From contig JAUCQB010000076.1 of assembly GCA_030372985.1 (NCBI GenBank), forward strand, positions 1-64,000: a stretch of 64,000 nucleotides of DNA. The letters run 5' to 3'. A program made the translations under genes and the position numbers. The notes under the pieces are model-generated. The model had not been told where the DNA came from, did not search any database, and was given only the letters and a program-made list of their open reading frames with translations. Within the stretch, counting starts at the first letter, position 1; every line of letters begins with the position of its first letter. Below, in pieces: positions 36,500-46,425 of this stretch. This DNA comes from Phycisphaerae bacterium. Its GTDB lineage: Bacteria; Planctomycetota; Phycisphaerae; UBA1845; PWPN01.

Positions 36500-38176
36500 T
36501 CACTGGCTTGCGCAATTGGGGTCGGCGCAGATGCCCGGCCCGCTGAGACACCCCAGAAAGAGCCCGAAGTCGTCCACATCCACATCGTCGTCCTGGTCTA
36601 TCCGGGCCCCCGTACACTCCGGCGACTCCTGCTCGACACCCGGACCGCTGTAGCAGGCCTGGAAGAGGCCGAAGTCGACCTGATCCACATCGCAGTCTTC
36701 GTCGAGATCGCCGGGAACCAGGTGCCTGATACTGAACGTGCGAACCGGGGATCGCATGTACATCCGAGCGCCGTTCACATCGGGGTTCGCCTCGCTGGAC
36801 AGCACCCGGTAGTAATACTGCCCGGTCGGCAGGTCGCTGATCACAAGCTGGTGACTGAGGACCATCGCTGCGGAGCTTGCCGTCGAGCCGAGAGCGGTCG
36901 TCGGACCGTATTCGACCACGCTGTCAGTCGGCCAGTCGGTCGCCCACACGACCGTCACGCGACCCGGCCCGGTCTGCTCTGCCTGCGAAGACCATGGCCC
37001 GCTCTTGACCCGGAATCGCCTGCCGCCTGCGTCGGCATAGTCCTTCTTTGTCGACAGGGGGCTGACCTCATAGGCGGTCGCGGGTGACAGAGTGTCCATG
37101 GTGAGCTGATGAACAGTGCCCTCGGCCGTGCTGAATGGCGTGTAACGCTCGTTCTGCCAGCCCCACGTGCCGACCGGCGTCCACCACAGTTGCCGGCGGG
37201 CCGGGACGTTGGTGTTCCAGCTCACCGGGATGGTCGTCCCGCTGTCAGGGATGTCCGCGATGAGGCCGGTCATCATCACCGGGCTGGCCGAGTAGGAGTT
37301 GAATGAAGTTCCGATGGCCGTGGCGGCCTCAAACGCCGGGTTGTCATAAGTCGTGGCCTTCTGCAGACTGAATAGCTTCTCGTCCCCGGGGTCCAGGAAG
37401 GCCGGATAGAGGAACCAGCAGGCACAGTATACCTGGCGCGCCCGACTTGCGTTGGAGGCGCCGATTTCCAGGTAGAAGCTCCGCATCACTGACATGGCCT
37501 GCGGGTTGGTGTCGGCGCGCCAACCCCATTCCGTGATGTATACGCCCACGCCTGGGCGGGCGTTCTCTTCGTCCAGCATGTCCAGGAAACCAACCGGGAC
37601 GCTGTTGGGGGTGTGATCTGTCAAGCCGTCGTAACCGTCCGGGCCAAGGGTCCGAACGACCTGGCGGACAAGCTCGCCGTTCGTCCAGTGCCCGACGAGC
37701 ACCTTCGCCTCAGGCTGGACGGCGCGAATGGCATTGCGCGCCTTGGTAAACCCGGAGGCATAGATCGCGGGAGTCATTCCTTCGACGAAATCGACTTCGT
37801 TCGCGATGGTGTAAGTGCGACAGACATGCTTGAGAGCGTTGGCCCACTGTCCACAACGTTGAGCGAACGTGTTCTGGTCGGCCTCGGTGATCGGCATGAT
37901 GTTACCCATGTCACCCCAGTCGAGCCGCTGGAGGATTGTAAACCCCTCCGCAACGGCCGGCTCATAGTGCCCGCCGACATCGGGCATTGCCCCTTCGCTG
38001 AGCGAGGCCTGCTGCACAACCCAGCCTGTGCGGTGGCTCATGACGTCGACGTTGGCGCCCCAGTCCCAGAAGTGGATACCGAAGACGTGCATCGATTCAG
38101 CCTGGACTGTTGAGAGCGGCAACAGGTACAGCGTGGCCAAGAGGATCGCGATCCGCCAAAGCGATAAGCACGGCAT
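36500..38176 (-). CDS. Secreted TIM-barrel glycoside hydrolase with C-terminal dockerin-like repeats
   Basis: 558 residues. A signal peptide (MPCLSLWRIAILLATLYLLPLSTVQA) precedes a (beta/alpha)8 domain of clan GH-A type: acid/base Glu127 in IANEVD and nucleophile Glu216 in ITEWGWR. A fibronectin-III-like domain covers roughly 300-490. The last 60 residues hold two calcium-loop repeats (GDLDEDCDVDQVDFGLFQAC and ARIDQDDDVDVDDFGLFLGC), which are dockerin-I-like and common on planctomycetal secreted proteins. The exact GH family and substrate are not clear. GGGGAGG stands before the ATG. Confidence 0.75.
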   Translation of the reverse strand: MPCLSLWRIAILLATLYLLPLSTVQAESMHVFGIHFWDWGANVDVMSHRTGWVVQQASLSEGAMPDVGGHYEPAVAEGFTILQRLDWGDMGNIMPITEADQNTFAQRCGQWANALKHVCRTYTIANEVDFVEGMTPAIYASGFTKARNAIRAVQPEAKVLVGHWTNGELVRQVVRTLGPDGYDGLTDHTPNSVPVGFLDMLDEENARPGVGVYITEWGWRADTNPQAMSVMRSFYLEIGASNASRARQVYCACWFLYPAFLDPGDEKLFSLQKATTYDNPAFEAATAIGTSFNSYSASPVMMTGLIADIPDSGTTIPVSWNTNVPARRQLWWTPVGTWGWQNERYTPFSTAEGTVHQLTMDTLSPATAYEVSPLSTKKDYADAGGRRFRVKSGPWSSQAEQTGPGRVTVVWATDWPTDSVVEYGPTTALGSTASSAAMVLSHQLVISDLPTGQYYYRVLSSEANPDVNGARMYMRSPVRTFSIRHLVPGDLDEDCDVDQVDFGLFQACYSGPGVEQESPECTGARIDQDDDVDVDDFGLFLGCLSGPGICADPNCASQ

Positions 38177-38519
38177 ACCAGCGCCTCCCCAAAGTCGCTC
38201 TGATACGGGCTGAGCCGTAGCGAAACCAACCTTTTACTCCACGACTACCTGGTTCAGTATAACACCAAGCCCCCATCCCTGAGAACCTCGATTTCAGGCA
38301 CGATTCATCCCTGGCCGCCAAGGTGCCTATCGTGCGACGTGCCAGCGGCTTACGCATTGTCAGGCCCCCCTTCATCTCGTGCCCTCTCCTTTAGACACAA
38401 GGCGTCACGCGGTTCAGGTCGGTTGGCCACCGATGAGGCTTTGACGTATGATCCATCCGAAATCGGCTCGCCGGGCAGGTTAGCGATCTCCCGGTGATAA
38501 CCTCTTGGAACAACAGGAC

Positions 38520-39647
38520 ATGCATACTGATCGACCGCTCGGTGTGGCGATTCTTGGCTTCGGGTTCATTGGGAAGGTGCATGCGTACGCACACCTGAAC
38601 ATCCCTTTGTTCTACGATCCGCCGCCGTTGAGGACGCGCCTGGTCGGTGTGGCGACCAGCAGCAAGGAATCAGCGGCCAAGGCCAAAGCCCTGATGGGTT
38701 TCGAGGTGGCGACCACCGACCAGCTTTCACTGATCGGTCGGGATGACGTGGATATCGTCCACATCTGCACGCCGAACGACCTGCACCGGGAGGCCCTGCT
38801 GGCGGCCATCCGGGCCGGCAAGCATATCTACTGCGACAAGCCACTCACGGCGACAGTGGACGAAGCCGAGGAGGTCGCGGCGGCATTGAAGACCTACGCA
38901 GCGACCGGCCAGATGACCTTCAACTATCGTTTTCTGCCGGCGACGATGCGGGCCAGGCAACTGGTGGACGAGGGCCGGCTTGGGAGAATCAGCCACTTCC
39001 GCGGAGCCTACCTGCACGCCGGGAGCATCGACCGCAATCGGCCGCTCAACTGGAAGGCCGACGCCTCCAGGGGCGGGGGAGTACTCAACGATCTCGGCTC
39101 GCACGTCATCGATCTGCTCGGGCATCTGCTCGGTCCGCTGGAGCCGATGCACGCGGTGACCAGGGTCTGGTCCAGGCAACGGCTCAGCACCGCCGACCCG
39201 TCGCGGAAGATCGCCAACGTGGGCGAGGACTTCGTCATGGTTACGATGCGGACGGCCGACGGAGCACCGGGCATCGTTGAGGCCAGCAAGATTGCCGCCG
39301 GGGCCGAGGACGAGCTGCGGTTCGAGATCCACGGCGAGAAAGGGGCGCTGCGGTTCAACCTGATGGAGCCGAACTGGCTTGAATTTTGCGACTTGGCTGA
39401 CTCGGAGGCTCCGCTGGGAGGCGAGCGAGGCTGGAAGCGAATCGCCACGGTGGGCCGCTATCCGAAACCCGGCGGCTTCCCCAGCCCGAAGAACACCCTC
39501 GGCTGGGAACGCGGTCACATGCACTGCGTGTTCAGTTTCCTGGAGGCCATTGCCAACGGTCAACCGGGCAGCCCGGACCTTCAACATGGCGTCGAAATGC
39601 AGCGACTGCTGAATCGGATTGCGAGGATGGCGACGGCGGCGTGTTGA
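38520..39647 (+). CDS. Gfo/Idh/MocA family oxidoreductase (cytoplasmic)
   Basis: About 375 residues. Rossmann motif AILGFGFIGKVH at the N-terminus, the catalytic D-K-P (YCDKPLTATVDEA) intact, and the C-terminal sheet domain containing LNDLGSHVIDLLGHLLG. It is an NAD(P)-dependent sugar or inositol dehydrogenase by family; the substrate is unknown. Unlike the one at 8606 it has no Tat signal. The ATG at 38520 is chosen, though the AGGA is very close; an in-frame TTG at 38505 is the alternative. Confidence 0.88.
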   Translation: MHTDRPLGVAILGFGFIGKVHAYAHLNIPLFYDPPPLRTRLVGVATSSKESAAKAKALMGFEVATTDQLSLIGRDDVDIVHICTPNDLHREALLAAIRAGKHIYCDKPLTATVDEAEEVAAALKTYAATGQMTFNYRFLPATMRARQLVDEGRLGRISHFRGAYLHAGSIDRNRPLNWKADASRGGGVLNDLGSHVIDLLGHLLGPLEPMHAVTRVWSRQRLSTADPSRKIANVGEDFVMVTMRTADGAPGIVEASKIAAGAEDELRFEIHGEKGALRFNLMEPNWLEFCDLADSEAPLGGERGWKRIATVGRYPKPGGFPSPKNTLGWERGHMHCVFSFLEAIANGQPGSPDLQHGVEMQRLLNRIARMATAAC

Positions 39648-39816
39648 GTGCCGAGTACCCTGAGACGATGGGGTGTGAGCGGCGTCTTTGGCAGGTCGCC
39701 GCGACTCGCCGAGAAACGGCTGGCTCGCAGGCCGGCCGCTGCGTGATGCCAACGATGTTGACCACACCCGGGCGACCCACTTCCCGTGCGTGGAATTGCC
39801 GGTACAATAGCCGGTA

Positions 39817-40824
39817 ATGCAGAATTACCGCGTTCAACTCGACACTTACAGCGGTCCGCTGGACCTGCTTCTCTATCTCATTCGTCGTGAAGAGGTCGAC
39901 ATCTACGACATCCCGATTTCGCGGATTCTGGATCAGTACATCCAGCATGTGCAGGTGCTGGAGGTGATGGATCCCGACGGGGTGGGCGATTTTCTGGTCA
40001 TGGCCGCGACGCTGATGGAGATCAAGTCGCGGCTGCTGCTGCCCAAGCCGCCGCCGGAGGTGGGGGATGAAGACCTGCTCGATCCGCGGGCCGATCTGGT
40101 GCGGCAACTGCTGGCGTACCGGGCGTTTCGCGACGCGGCCGGCCTGCTTGGCAAACGGGCCGATGAGCACGCGAAACGGTTCGGTCGGCCCAAGCTGCGA
40201 CTGCCCAGCGAAGGCGAAAACGACGTTGACATCGAGGATGTCCAGATCTGGGACCTGCTCACGGCGTTCAACAAGTTGCTGGCCTCGGTGGGGGTCAGAC
40301 GCGGCGTACACGAAGTCATCTATGACGACACGCCGGTCACGCTGCACGCGGCCGATATTCAGGACCGCCTCCAGCGGGAGGGGCCGTCGATGCCGTTCGA
40401 GAAGATCTTCGAGGGCCGCACTCGCAGCGAGATGATCGGCCTGTTCCTGGCCCTGCTGGAACTGATCCGCCAGGACCGGGTTCGCATCGAGCAGACCGAG
40501 ATCTTTGGCCCCATCTTTGTGCACCTGATCGACGCCACACCGATCACCGAGGTGATGGCATCCGCCGATGAACGCGGTTTCAAGGAGTACGCTCCGGGCG
40601 AGGAAGAGGAACAGCAGACCGAAGAAGCCCCCTTGGAGGAAGTCTCGCCCCAAGAAGAGGGGCTGGAGGCCGTGTTTGAGGACGAGGAAGACGAACTCGC
40701 TGAAGAAGATGACGAATACCGCCGCAGGATCAATGCCATCGAGATCGGCAACATCGATCTTGGAAGATCTCTTGACCCGCAGGCGACAGACACCGGCACC
40801 CCGGAAGGAGACCCCGGCTCGTGA
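39817..40824 (+). CDS. scpA: Segregation and condensation protein A
   Basis: A 335-residue kleisin that bridges the SMC head and neck in the chromosome-organising SMC-ScpAB complex. The N-terminal kleisin motif (YSGPLDLLLYLIRREEVDIYDIPIS) and FLVMAATLMEIKSRLLLP are characteristic. The winged-helix C-terminal domain ends near residue 250 (VHLIDATPITEVMASA). After it comes an unusual acidic tail of about 75 residues rich in Glu and Asp, longer than normal ScpA (about 250). scpB is not adjacent. The stop overlaps the next start by four bases (GTGA). Confidence 0.92.
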   Translation: MQNYRVQLDTYSGPLDLLLYLIRREEVDIYDIPISRILDQYIQHVQVLEVMDPDGVGDFLVMAATLMEIKSRLLLPKPPPEVGDEDLLDPRADLVRQLLAYRAFRDAAGLLGKRADEHAKRFGRPKLRLPSEGENDVDIEDVQIWDLLTAFNKLLASVGVRRGVHEVIYDDTPVTLHAADIQDRLQREGPSMPFEKIFEGRTRSEMIGLFLALLELIRQDRVRIEQTEIFGPIFVHLIDATPITEVMASADERGFKEYAPGEEEEQQTEEAPLEEVSPQEEGLEAVFEDEEDELAEEDDEYRRRINAIEIGNIDLGRSLDPQATDTGTPEGDPGS

Positions 40825-41282
40825 CGCCCGAGGAGAAGCTGAGGGACTTGGGTTATCCGCTGCCGCCGGCACCCGCTCCGGTCGGCTCGTATTTGCCCGC
40901 GGTCCGCACGGGCGATCTCGTAACGACGAGCGGCCAACTGCCCGTGCGCGAGGGCAAGCTGGTTCTGACCGGTAAGATCGGCGACAGGCTGTCGATCGAA
41001 CAGGGTGCCGAGGCCGCGCGTGTGGCGGTGATCAACGCACTGTCTCAGTTAGCGGTCGCGGCCGGTGGTCTGTCGAACGTCAAACGGATCGTCAGGCTGG
41101 GCGTGTTCGTCAACAGCGCCGACGGCTTCACCGAACAGCCAAAGGTGGCCAACGGGGCCAGCGATCTGCTGGTGGCCGTGTTCGGCGACGCCGGTCGGCA
41201 CGTCCGAGCGGCCGTGGGCTCCAACGAGCTTCCGCTCGACGCCCCGGTCGAGATCGAACTGACCGCGGAACTGAGGCAGTAG
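40821..41282 (+). CDS. RidA/YjgF/YER057c family protein
   Basis: A 153-residue member of the RidA superfamily, whose best-known members deaminate reactive enamine/imine intermediates from PLP enzymes. The C-terminal RAAVGSNELPLDAPVEIEL carries the arginine and surroundings typical of the family. The GTG start overlaps the scpA stop, so the two are coupled; a functional link is not obvious. Confidence 0.87.
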   Translation: MTPEEKLRDLGYPLPPAPAPVGSYLPAVRTGDLVTTSGQLPVREGKLVLTGKIGDRLSIEQGAEAARVAVINALSQLAVAAGGLSNVKRIVRLGVFVNSADGFTEQPKVANGASDLLVAVFGDAGRHVRAAVGSNELPLDAPVEIELTAELRQ

Positions 41283-41406
41283 CGCCGGCAACTCCGGCTG
41301 AGGTGTTCCCATCGGCCGATCCAAACCGCACAGCAAGTCAAGACCTCGTCAGCCGCTGCCCGGCACGCTGCGGGTTCGGAATGCACTGCTTTGCCTTGGC
41401 GGGAGC

Positions 41407-42993
41407 GTGGCACTCCTGGTTTTGAGCGCCCCGTTGGCTCGAACGTTCTTCCAGCAGATCGACCTGATCGTCCGGCGCGGTGTCAACCCGGCGGCCCAGC
41501 AGGCCTTCTCTAACGAGTTGAGGCGATCCGCGGAAATCATGGGTATTCATCGCGCCTGCAGAACGCTTGCCTCGTCGAAGAGCCGGGCGGACGACCAGAC
41601 CATCTTGGCGGAGCTTCGGCCGGACAACGGATTGCGAGCCTGGCTTGAGCTGCTTCTGGTAATGCGTCAGGCTGATAAAACGCCTGCCAGTCACCCGTCC
41701 GGCATGGATTCGACCATCTTGCGAGCCATCGCCAGCGCTCGCTCGGCGCCGCCCATTCGTCTGTACACAACCGAGGTGAGCGCCCTGGGTGAGAAAGCAC
41801 TTGCCGAAGAAACCCCAAGGCGTCGTGCCGCCCATGTGGCATCTCTGGCCTACGGTGTCTGCGTGAACGTCAGTCGGCCTGTTTGGATTGAGCTGGCCAA
41901 CCGACTGGAGACGCTGGCCGACCGCTGGGATCAGACGGGCAGGCAGGCAGAGGCCCGGACGGCCCGCGAGGCCATTCTCGATCTCATGACCGACGTCACG
42001 CGGGATGCGCGGACGCCCGACCTTGCCGTGCTGGCCTCGGAGATGATGCTCTCTCCCTCGGCCAAGCTGGACAGGAGTGAGCAGGCAGAACGACTTGGCG
42101 AGTTCCACGACCGATGGCGGCAGGCTTTCCAGGGCGATCAAATCAACTGGGTACCGCACACGGGGCAAACCGTACTGGCCGAGAAAGCCCACGACCGGCT
42201 GATGCGTTCGATGACCGCGACACTGGTGACCATGGCCACCTGGGCGGTTCTTGCAGCGGTCGCGCTTTTCCTGATGGTGGCGATTCTGGTCACCCAGCCG
42301 CCGGATGAAATCTCCGTCCAATGGCGTCGGCTCAAGCGGGGACCTCCGCAAGCCGCAGTACTGGCCTGTAGTCCTTTGCTCGGGCTCCTGGCATTCGTTG
42401 CCCTGGCCGATATTCCGTGGACATGGCTGATCTCGTACCCGACGCTGAAGGCAGGACTGCTCCTGCCCGGACTGCTGTTGATTTCAACCGGCACCGCCAC
42501 CTGGATTTCTGTCCGGCTCAGCGAGCCGTTCAAGCCCTGCCCGCTACCTGGCAAGGCGGCCTGGGCAGCGGCCGCACTCTGCGTACCGACGCTGCTGGTG
42601 CTGGCGATGTTCGTTTCTCCAGGCCGTGAGCCCTGGCAACCTCCGATCTTCATCCAGCGTCTGCGGTTGTGGGGCACGGCGGTCGGAGGACTCAGCCTGA
42701 CCCTGGCGGTCGTATGGCTGATCGGCGGCGTCATTCATCGAACGCGGGTTGGGCTGCCCGCAGGGGTGTGGGCTCGGGCCAGTCTGGGTACGGTGGCCTC
42801 GGCGCTACTGCTGACCTCTCTTGCGTTGTGGGTGGTGCTGGCCGTCAACCAGTATTGTGACATCCGGCACGAGCAGACTTTCGTCAAGGCCATGGTCGAC
42901 CCGGTGGCCGACAAGCTCGGACCCGACTGGCTCGATCGTTATTTCCCTGCTGACGTTGTCGGTGGAACGACAACCACATCAGCGGCGCGCTGA
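41407..42993 (+). CDS. Hypothetical multi-pass membrane protein
   Basis: About 528 residues from the GTG at 41407. An N-terminal hydrophobic segment is followed by a helical soluble domain (residues about 25-265) and then about six transmembrane helices to the end (ATWAVLAAVALFLMVAILV, AVLACSPLLGLLAFVALA, AGLLLPGLLLISTG, AAALCVPTLLVLAMFV, GGLSLTLAVVWLIGGV and ASALLLTSLALWVVLAV). The frame stays open upstream to 41302 and encodes more of the hydrophobic segment and a basic N-terminus, but has no ATG, GTG or TTG there. The true start may be further upstream at a non-standard codon. No family recognised. Confidence 0.65.
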   Translation: MALLVLSAPLARTFFQQIDLIVRRGVNPAAQQAFSNELRRSAEIMGIHRACRTLASSKSRADDQTILAELRPDNGLRAWLELLLVMRQADKTPASHPSGMDSTILRAIASARSAPPIRLYTTEVSALGEKALAEETPRRRAAHVASLAYGVCVNVSRPVWIELANRLETLADRWDQTGRQAEARTAREAILDLMTDVTRDARTPDLAVLASEMMLSPSAKLDRSEQAERLGEFHDRWRQAFQGDQINWVPHTGQTVLAEKAHDRLMRSMTATLVTMATWAVLAAVALFLMVAILVTQPPDEISVQWRRLKRGPPQAAVLACSPLLGLLAFVALADIPWTWLISYPTLKAGLLLPGLLLISTGTATWISVRLSEPFKPCPLPGKAAWAAAALCVPTLLVLAMFVSPGREPWQPPIFIQRLRLWGTAVGGLSLTLAVVWLIGGVIHRTRVGLPAGVWARASLGTVASALLLTSLALWVVLAVNQYCDIRHEQTFVKAMVDPVADKLGPDWLDRYFPADVVGGTTTTSAAR

Positions 42994-43251
42994 CGTTTGA
43001 ACATTTAACTGATAAAGAACCCCGCTTCGCAGTCGGTTGCCACGAACCGGCAGACTCTGCCGGCGCGAGGCCGCACACAAGACAGCCTTCAAACGGGAGC
43101 TCAACCCGCCATCACAGAAAGATTCTGGCCCAAAAACGACGATTTCACCGGTTTGTCTCTGCAAAAACGCCTCAGCACCCCATACTTGAATCTGGCAGCA
43201 CGCTCTGAGTATAATGTGTTTTCAATTCCTTTCTCCGAAGGAGGTCACGTC

Positions 43252-46056
43252 ATGTTCATGTATCAGCTTCGCATGCCCGCGTATTTCGGCTTGCTGTCCG
43301 TCGCGTTCCTGCTGCCCGCCCTCGGGGGATGTGCTCCCCAACAGTGCGGTTCTGATGCCGAGTGCGACGACGGCCTGTACTGCAACGGAACGGAGACGTG
43401 CAATCCCATTTCGGGCTTCTGTCAGGTTGGCACTCCGCCGTGCCCCGACGGACGGACCTGCGACGAGCAGACACGGACATGTGAGAATGAGTTGCCTGAG
43501 GTGACCGCCCTGCGACGGCTGGTCGAGGACTCCGAGCAGACCCCCTCCATCCAGATGCGAGACGGGGTTCCCTCGTTCGTGTCCGTCGCCGTTCCGGTTC
43601 AGCCGGAAGACGGCGACGACGCGGTCGTCCACGCGTTGCACTTTCTTGATCGGTACAAGGCGTTCTATGCGATGAAGAGCCCGCAGTCGCAATTGTACCT
43701 CCACCGAGCGAAGTTCAACGCCGAATTCAATGCCAGAACCCTCCGTTTTCGCCAGCGGCACAACGGCATCCCGGTCTACGGGGCTTCGCTGGTGGTTCTC
43801 ATCAGGGACAACAAGATCCTGATGACTGCCGGCCACTATCTGCCGGAGATCCCGGCGATGCCCGCGGCAACGATCTCTGCGGCGACCGCCAAGCAGGTGG
43901 CCCTCACGAGCGCGCTGACCAGCGGAGCCGCGTTCAGCGCGGCCTCGTTCGGCGGCACCGTGCCCGGCGGGACCACACCCGGCGGGACCACGCCCAGCGA
44001 ACCCGCGTCGAGCAGGCGGGTCTTCGGGGAACCCTCGCTCACCTACTTCGACAGACTTCTCTTCCAGATGAAGTCGACGGGCACCCACCTGGCCTGGCAG
44101 GTCTGCGTGGTCGGGCGTTATTTCGAGGAATCCTCCGAGAGTTCCTGGCTCTGCTTTGTCGACGCCCACGACGGCAGCCTGCTGGCCTGCGTGGACCAGT
44201 CGCGCGACGAGCGGGACCTCAACATCTACTATGACACCGGCGCCTCGACGGTGTTCTGGGATCAGTGGTTCGACGCCTCCTGTGACGCCGGTGAATACTA
44301 CTACCCGGATCCAAACGGCGACCCGGCCAACGACGGGCCGGACGCGTGCAACTACATCAATCTGATCTACGACTTCTTCCTCAACAACTTCAACCGCCGC
44401 GGATGGGACGGAGACGACGACAACGTCGACGTCTTCTTGTACTCCAACCTGCCAGCGGGCACCTGTGCAAGATATACCTCACTGGCCGAAAACATACTTC
44501 TTCCCGAAGGGCACGTCGTGCCGGACCTGATGACCCACGAGTTCATGCATGGGTTCGCCGCTCATACGACCAGCTTTGACGGCAGCGGCGAGCCGGGAGC
44601 CGTCGAGGAGCACATCGGCGACGTCATGGGAGCGATGGTCGAGATGTACGCCTACGGTGCAAACTTCCAGTACAGGTGGAACCACGGAAACCTGAATGGA
44701 GCGAACATCTGCGGCCCCAAGAACATGAGTAACCCCCACGAGAAGGGCACTCCGCCGGCGGAGGGGGCCTACCCGGATCACTACAGCGAGCGCTGCACCG
44801 AGGACAACGACTACTGCGATTACGAAGACGATGACGGCGGCATACACACGAACCGCATGCTCCTCGACAAGGCGGCCTCGCTCCTGTGCGACGGCGGCAC
44901 ACACTACGGCTATCACCTCGCGGGCGCCGGCTGGCTGAACACGGCCAGCGTGTACTACTGGATTCTGATGGACGAAATGCCTCCGGAGGCATGCAGCTTC
45001 GTCGACCTCCGCAACGCGCTCGTCATCGCGTCAAATATGTATGCTCAGAACCCCGTACTGACATGCAAAATCAAAAACGCGTTCGCGGCGGTCGGCGTTT
45101 GCCCCGAGGGGGCTGACACCGACTGTGATGGAAACGACGACCAGTACGACCAGGATGCCGACGGCGATGGGGTCCCCAACGCCACCGACAACTGTCCGCA
45201 CCTGTTCTGGACCGGCAATGCCGACATGGACAACGACGGGATCGGAAACGCCTGCGACGACGACGTCGACGGCGACGAGTACAACAACGGCGTCGACAAT
45301 TGCCCTTACATCGAGAATGAACTCCAGTGGGACCAGGATCAGGACGGCAAAGGGGACGTGTGCGACGACCACGACGGCGACGGGCTTCTGGATCTCGATG
45401 ACAACTGCCCCGACGACCTCAACGCATCGCAAGAAGACACCGACGGCGACGGCCCCGGCGACGCCTGCGACACGGACGACGACAACGACGGCATACCAGA
45501 CGTCACCGACAAGTGCCCCCTCGTGGCCAGCCCCAACAACGAAGACCAGGACGATGACGGCGTGGGCGACATCTGCGACAACTGCCCGACGACGCCGAAC
45601 TCGGACCAGACAGACTGTGACGGTGACGGCATCGGCAAGGCCTGTGACGACGACGCCATGGAGAAGATCCTGGATGAGAACTGCGACCTTCCGGTCGGAC
45701 CGAAGGAGTGGGGCAGCCTCTTCGTTCATCCCGGCGACCTGGTGACCCTGACGTGCCCGGATTGCTCGAATTGGCTGGGACCCGACGATCGGATTCGGGT
45801 GAACTTCAAAAACGCGTTGAATGTGGCCGTCCACGTGGTGGACGGGCGCGGACGCATGGCCGGGCGACTCAAGGCGGGCGCGGGGCAGTCGCTGATGTTC
45901 AAGCCTGACGCCAGCTTCCACTATGTGACCCCCGGCACCTCGGAAGAGCCGTTCCACGGCACACAGTATTTCCTCTATGTGCCCGAGATGCCGGCGGGCG
46001 TCAGCGGCGTGCAGCTCGAGTTTCAGATCGAACGCGTTTCGGCGACCGGAGGATGA
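43252..46056 (+). CDS. Thermolysin-like (M4) metalloprotease lipoprotein with thrombospondin type 3 repeats
   Basis: 934 residues from the ATG at 43252 (AAGGAGGT at 43238-43245). A signal peptide ends in the lipobox LGGC, so it should be lipid-anchored. A cysteine-rich segment ([15 protein letters not shown]...) follows, then an FTP/PepSY propeptide ([19 protein letters not shown]) and a linker of repeated PGGTT. The M4 catalytic domain has zinc ligands in HEFMH at about 429-433 and a third ligand in [10 protein letters not shown]; the histidine in [13 protein letters not shown] matches the thermolysin transition-state histidine. Seven or so calcium-binding thrombospondin-3 repeats (DxDxDGxxxxxDNCP) follow, and a beta-rich C-terminal domain. 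Likely a surface protease. Confidence 0.88.
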   Translation: MFMYQLRMPAYFGLLSVAFLLPALGGCAPQQCGSDAECDDGLYCNGTETCNPISGFCQVGTPPCPDGRTCDEQTRTCENELPEVTALRRLVEDSEQTPSIQMRDGVPSFVSVAVPVQPEDGDDAVVHALHFLDRYKAFYAMKSPQSQLYLHRAKFNAEFNARTLRFRQRHNGIPVYGASLVVLIRDNKILMTAGHYLPEIPAMPAATISAATAKQVALTSALTSGAAFSAASFGGTVPGGTTPGGTTPSEPASSRRVFGEPSLTYFDRLLFQMKSTGTHLAWQVCVVGRYFEESSESSWLCFVDAHDGSLLACVDQSRDERDLNIYYDTGASTVFWDQWFDASCDAGEYYYPDPNGDPANDGPDACNYINLIYDFFLNNFNRRGWDGDDDNVDVFLYSNLPAGTCARYTSLAENILLPEGHVVPDLMTHEFMHGFAAHTTSFDGSGEPGAVEEHIGDVMGAMVEMYAYGANFQYRWNHGNLNGANICGPKNMSNPHEKGTPPAEGAYPDHYSERCTEDNDYCDYEDDDGGIHTNRMLLDKAASLLCDGGTHYGYHLAGAGWLNTASVYYWILMDEMPPEACSFVDLRNALVIASNMYAQNPVLTCKIKNAFAAVGVCPEGADTDCDGNDDQYDQDADGDGVPNATDNCPHLFWTGNADMDNDGIGNACDDDVDGDEYNNGVDNCPYIENELQWDQDQDGKGDVCDDHDGDGLLDLDDNCPDDLNASQEDTDGDGPGDACDTDDDNDGIPDVTDKCPLVASPNNEDQDDDGVGDICDNCPTTPNSDQTDCDGDGIGKACDDDAMEKILDENCDLPVGPKEWGSLFVHPGDLVTLTCPDCSNWLGPDDRIRVNFKNALNVAVHVVDGRGRMAGRLKAGAGQSLMFKPDASFHYVTPGTSEEPFHGTQYFLYVPEMPAGVSGVQLEFQIERVSATGG

Positions 46057-46425
46057 CAGCGCGAGTCGAACGTCCTCGCATGCCGTGCGGGGCACTGCCG
46101 AAACCTTTGACAGTCCGTTGATCGTGTCGCGATCCTGCCGTTCCTGCACATGCAGCCAAGGCGAGGCGCCTCAACCCTTTGGCCCGAACGTCGCGCGGAT
46201 CATGCGTTCAGACGCCCGATCATCGCGTCAGAACGCTGTCCGGTTGTGCTGCTGCACGATCCCTCCTGATGGATGCTGCACCGCACCACCGTCGGTCTCT
46301 GCCCAGCCGCCCGGCCTCCAGTCCGCGTTTCGAATCACTCATGCACGTCGGCGGATCATGTGTCTCAGGCCTGCCCGATCGATATAATTGGCCATATCCT
46401 CATGCAAAGAAGGGAAACCGAAATC
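46057..46425. other. Intergenic before the LOG-family gene
   Basis: About 370 bp with no gene. A good -10-like TATAAT lies at 46383-46388, about 37 bp before the chosen start of the next gene; no clear -35 precedes it. Confidence 0.4.

Noticed and set aside
45115-45660. Repetitive DNA at 45.1-45.7 kb as a non-coding repeat array
   Set aside because: The periodicity comes from in-frame thrombospondin type 3 repeats of the protease gene, not from a separate DNA element.
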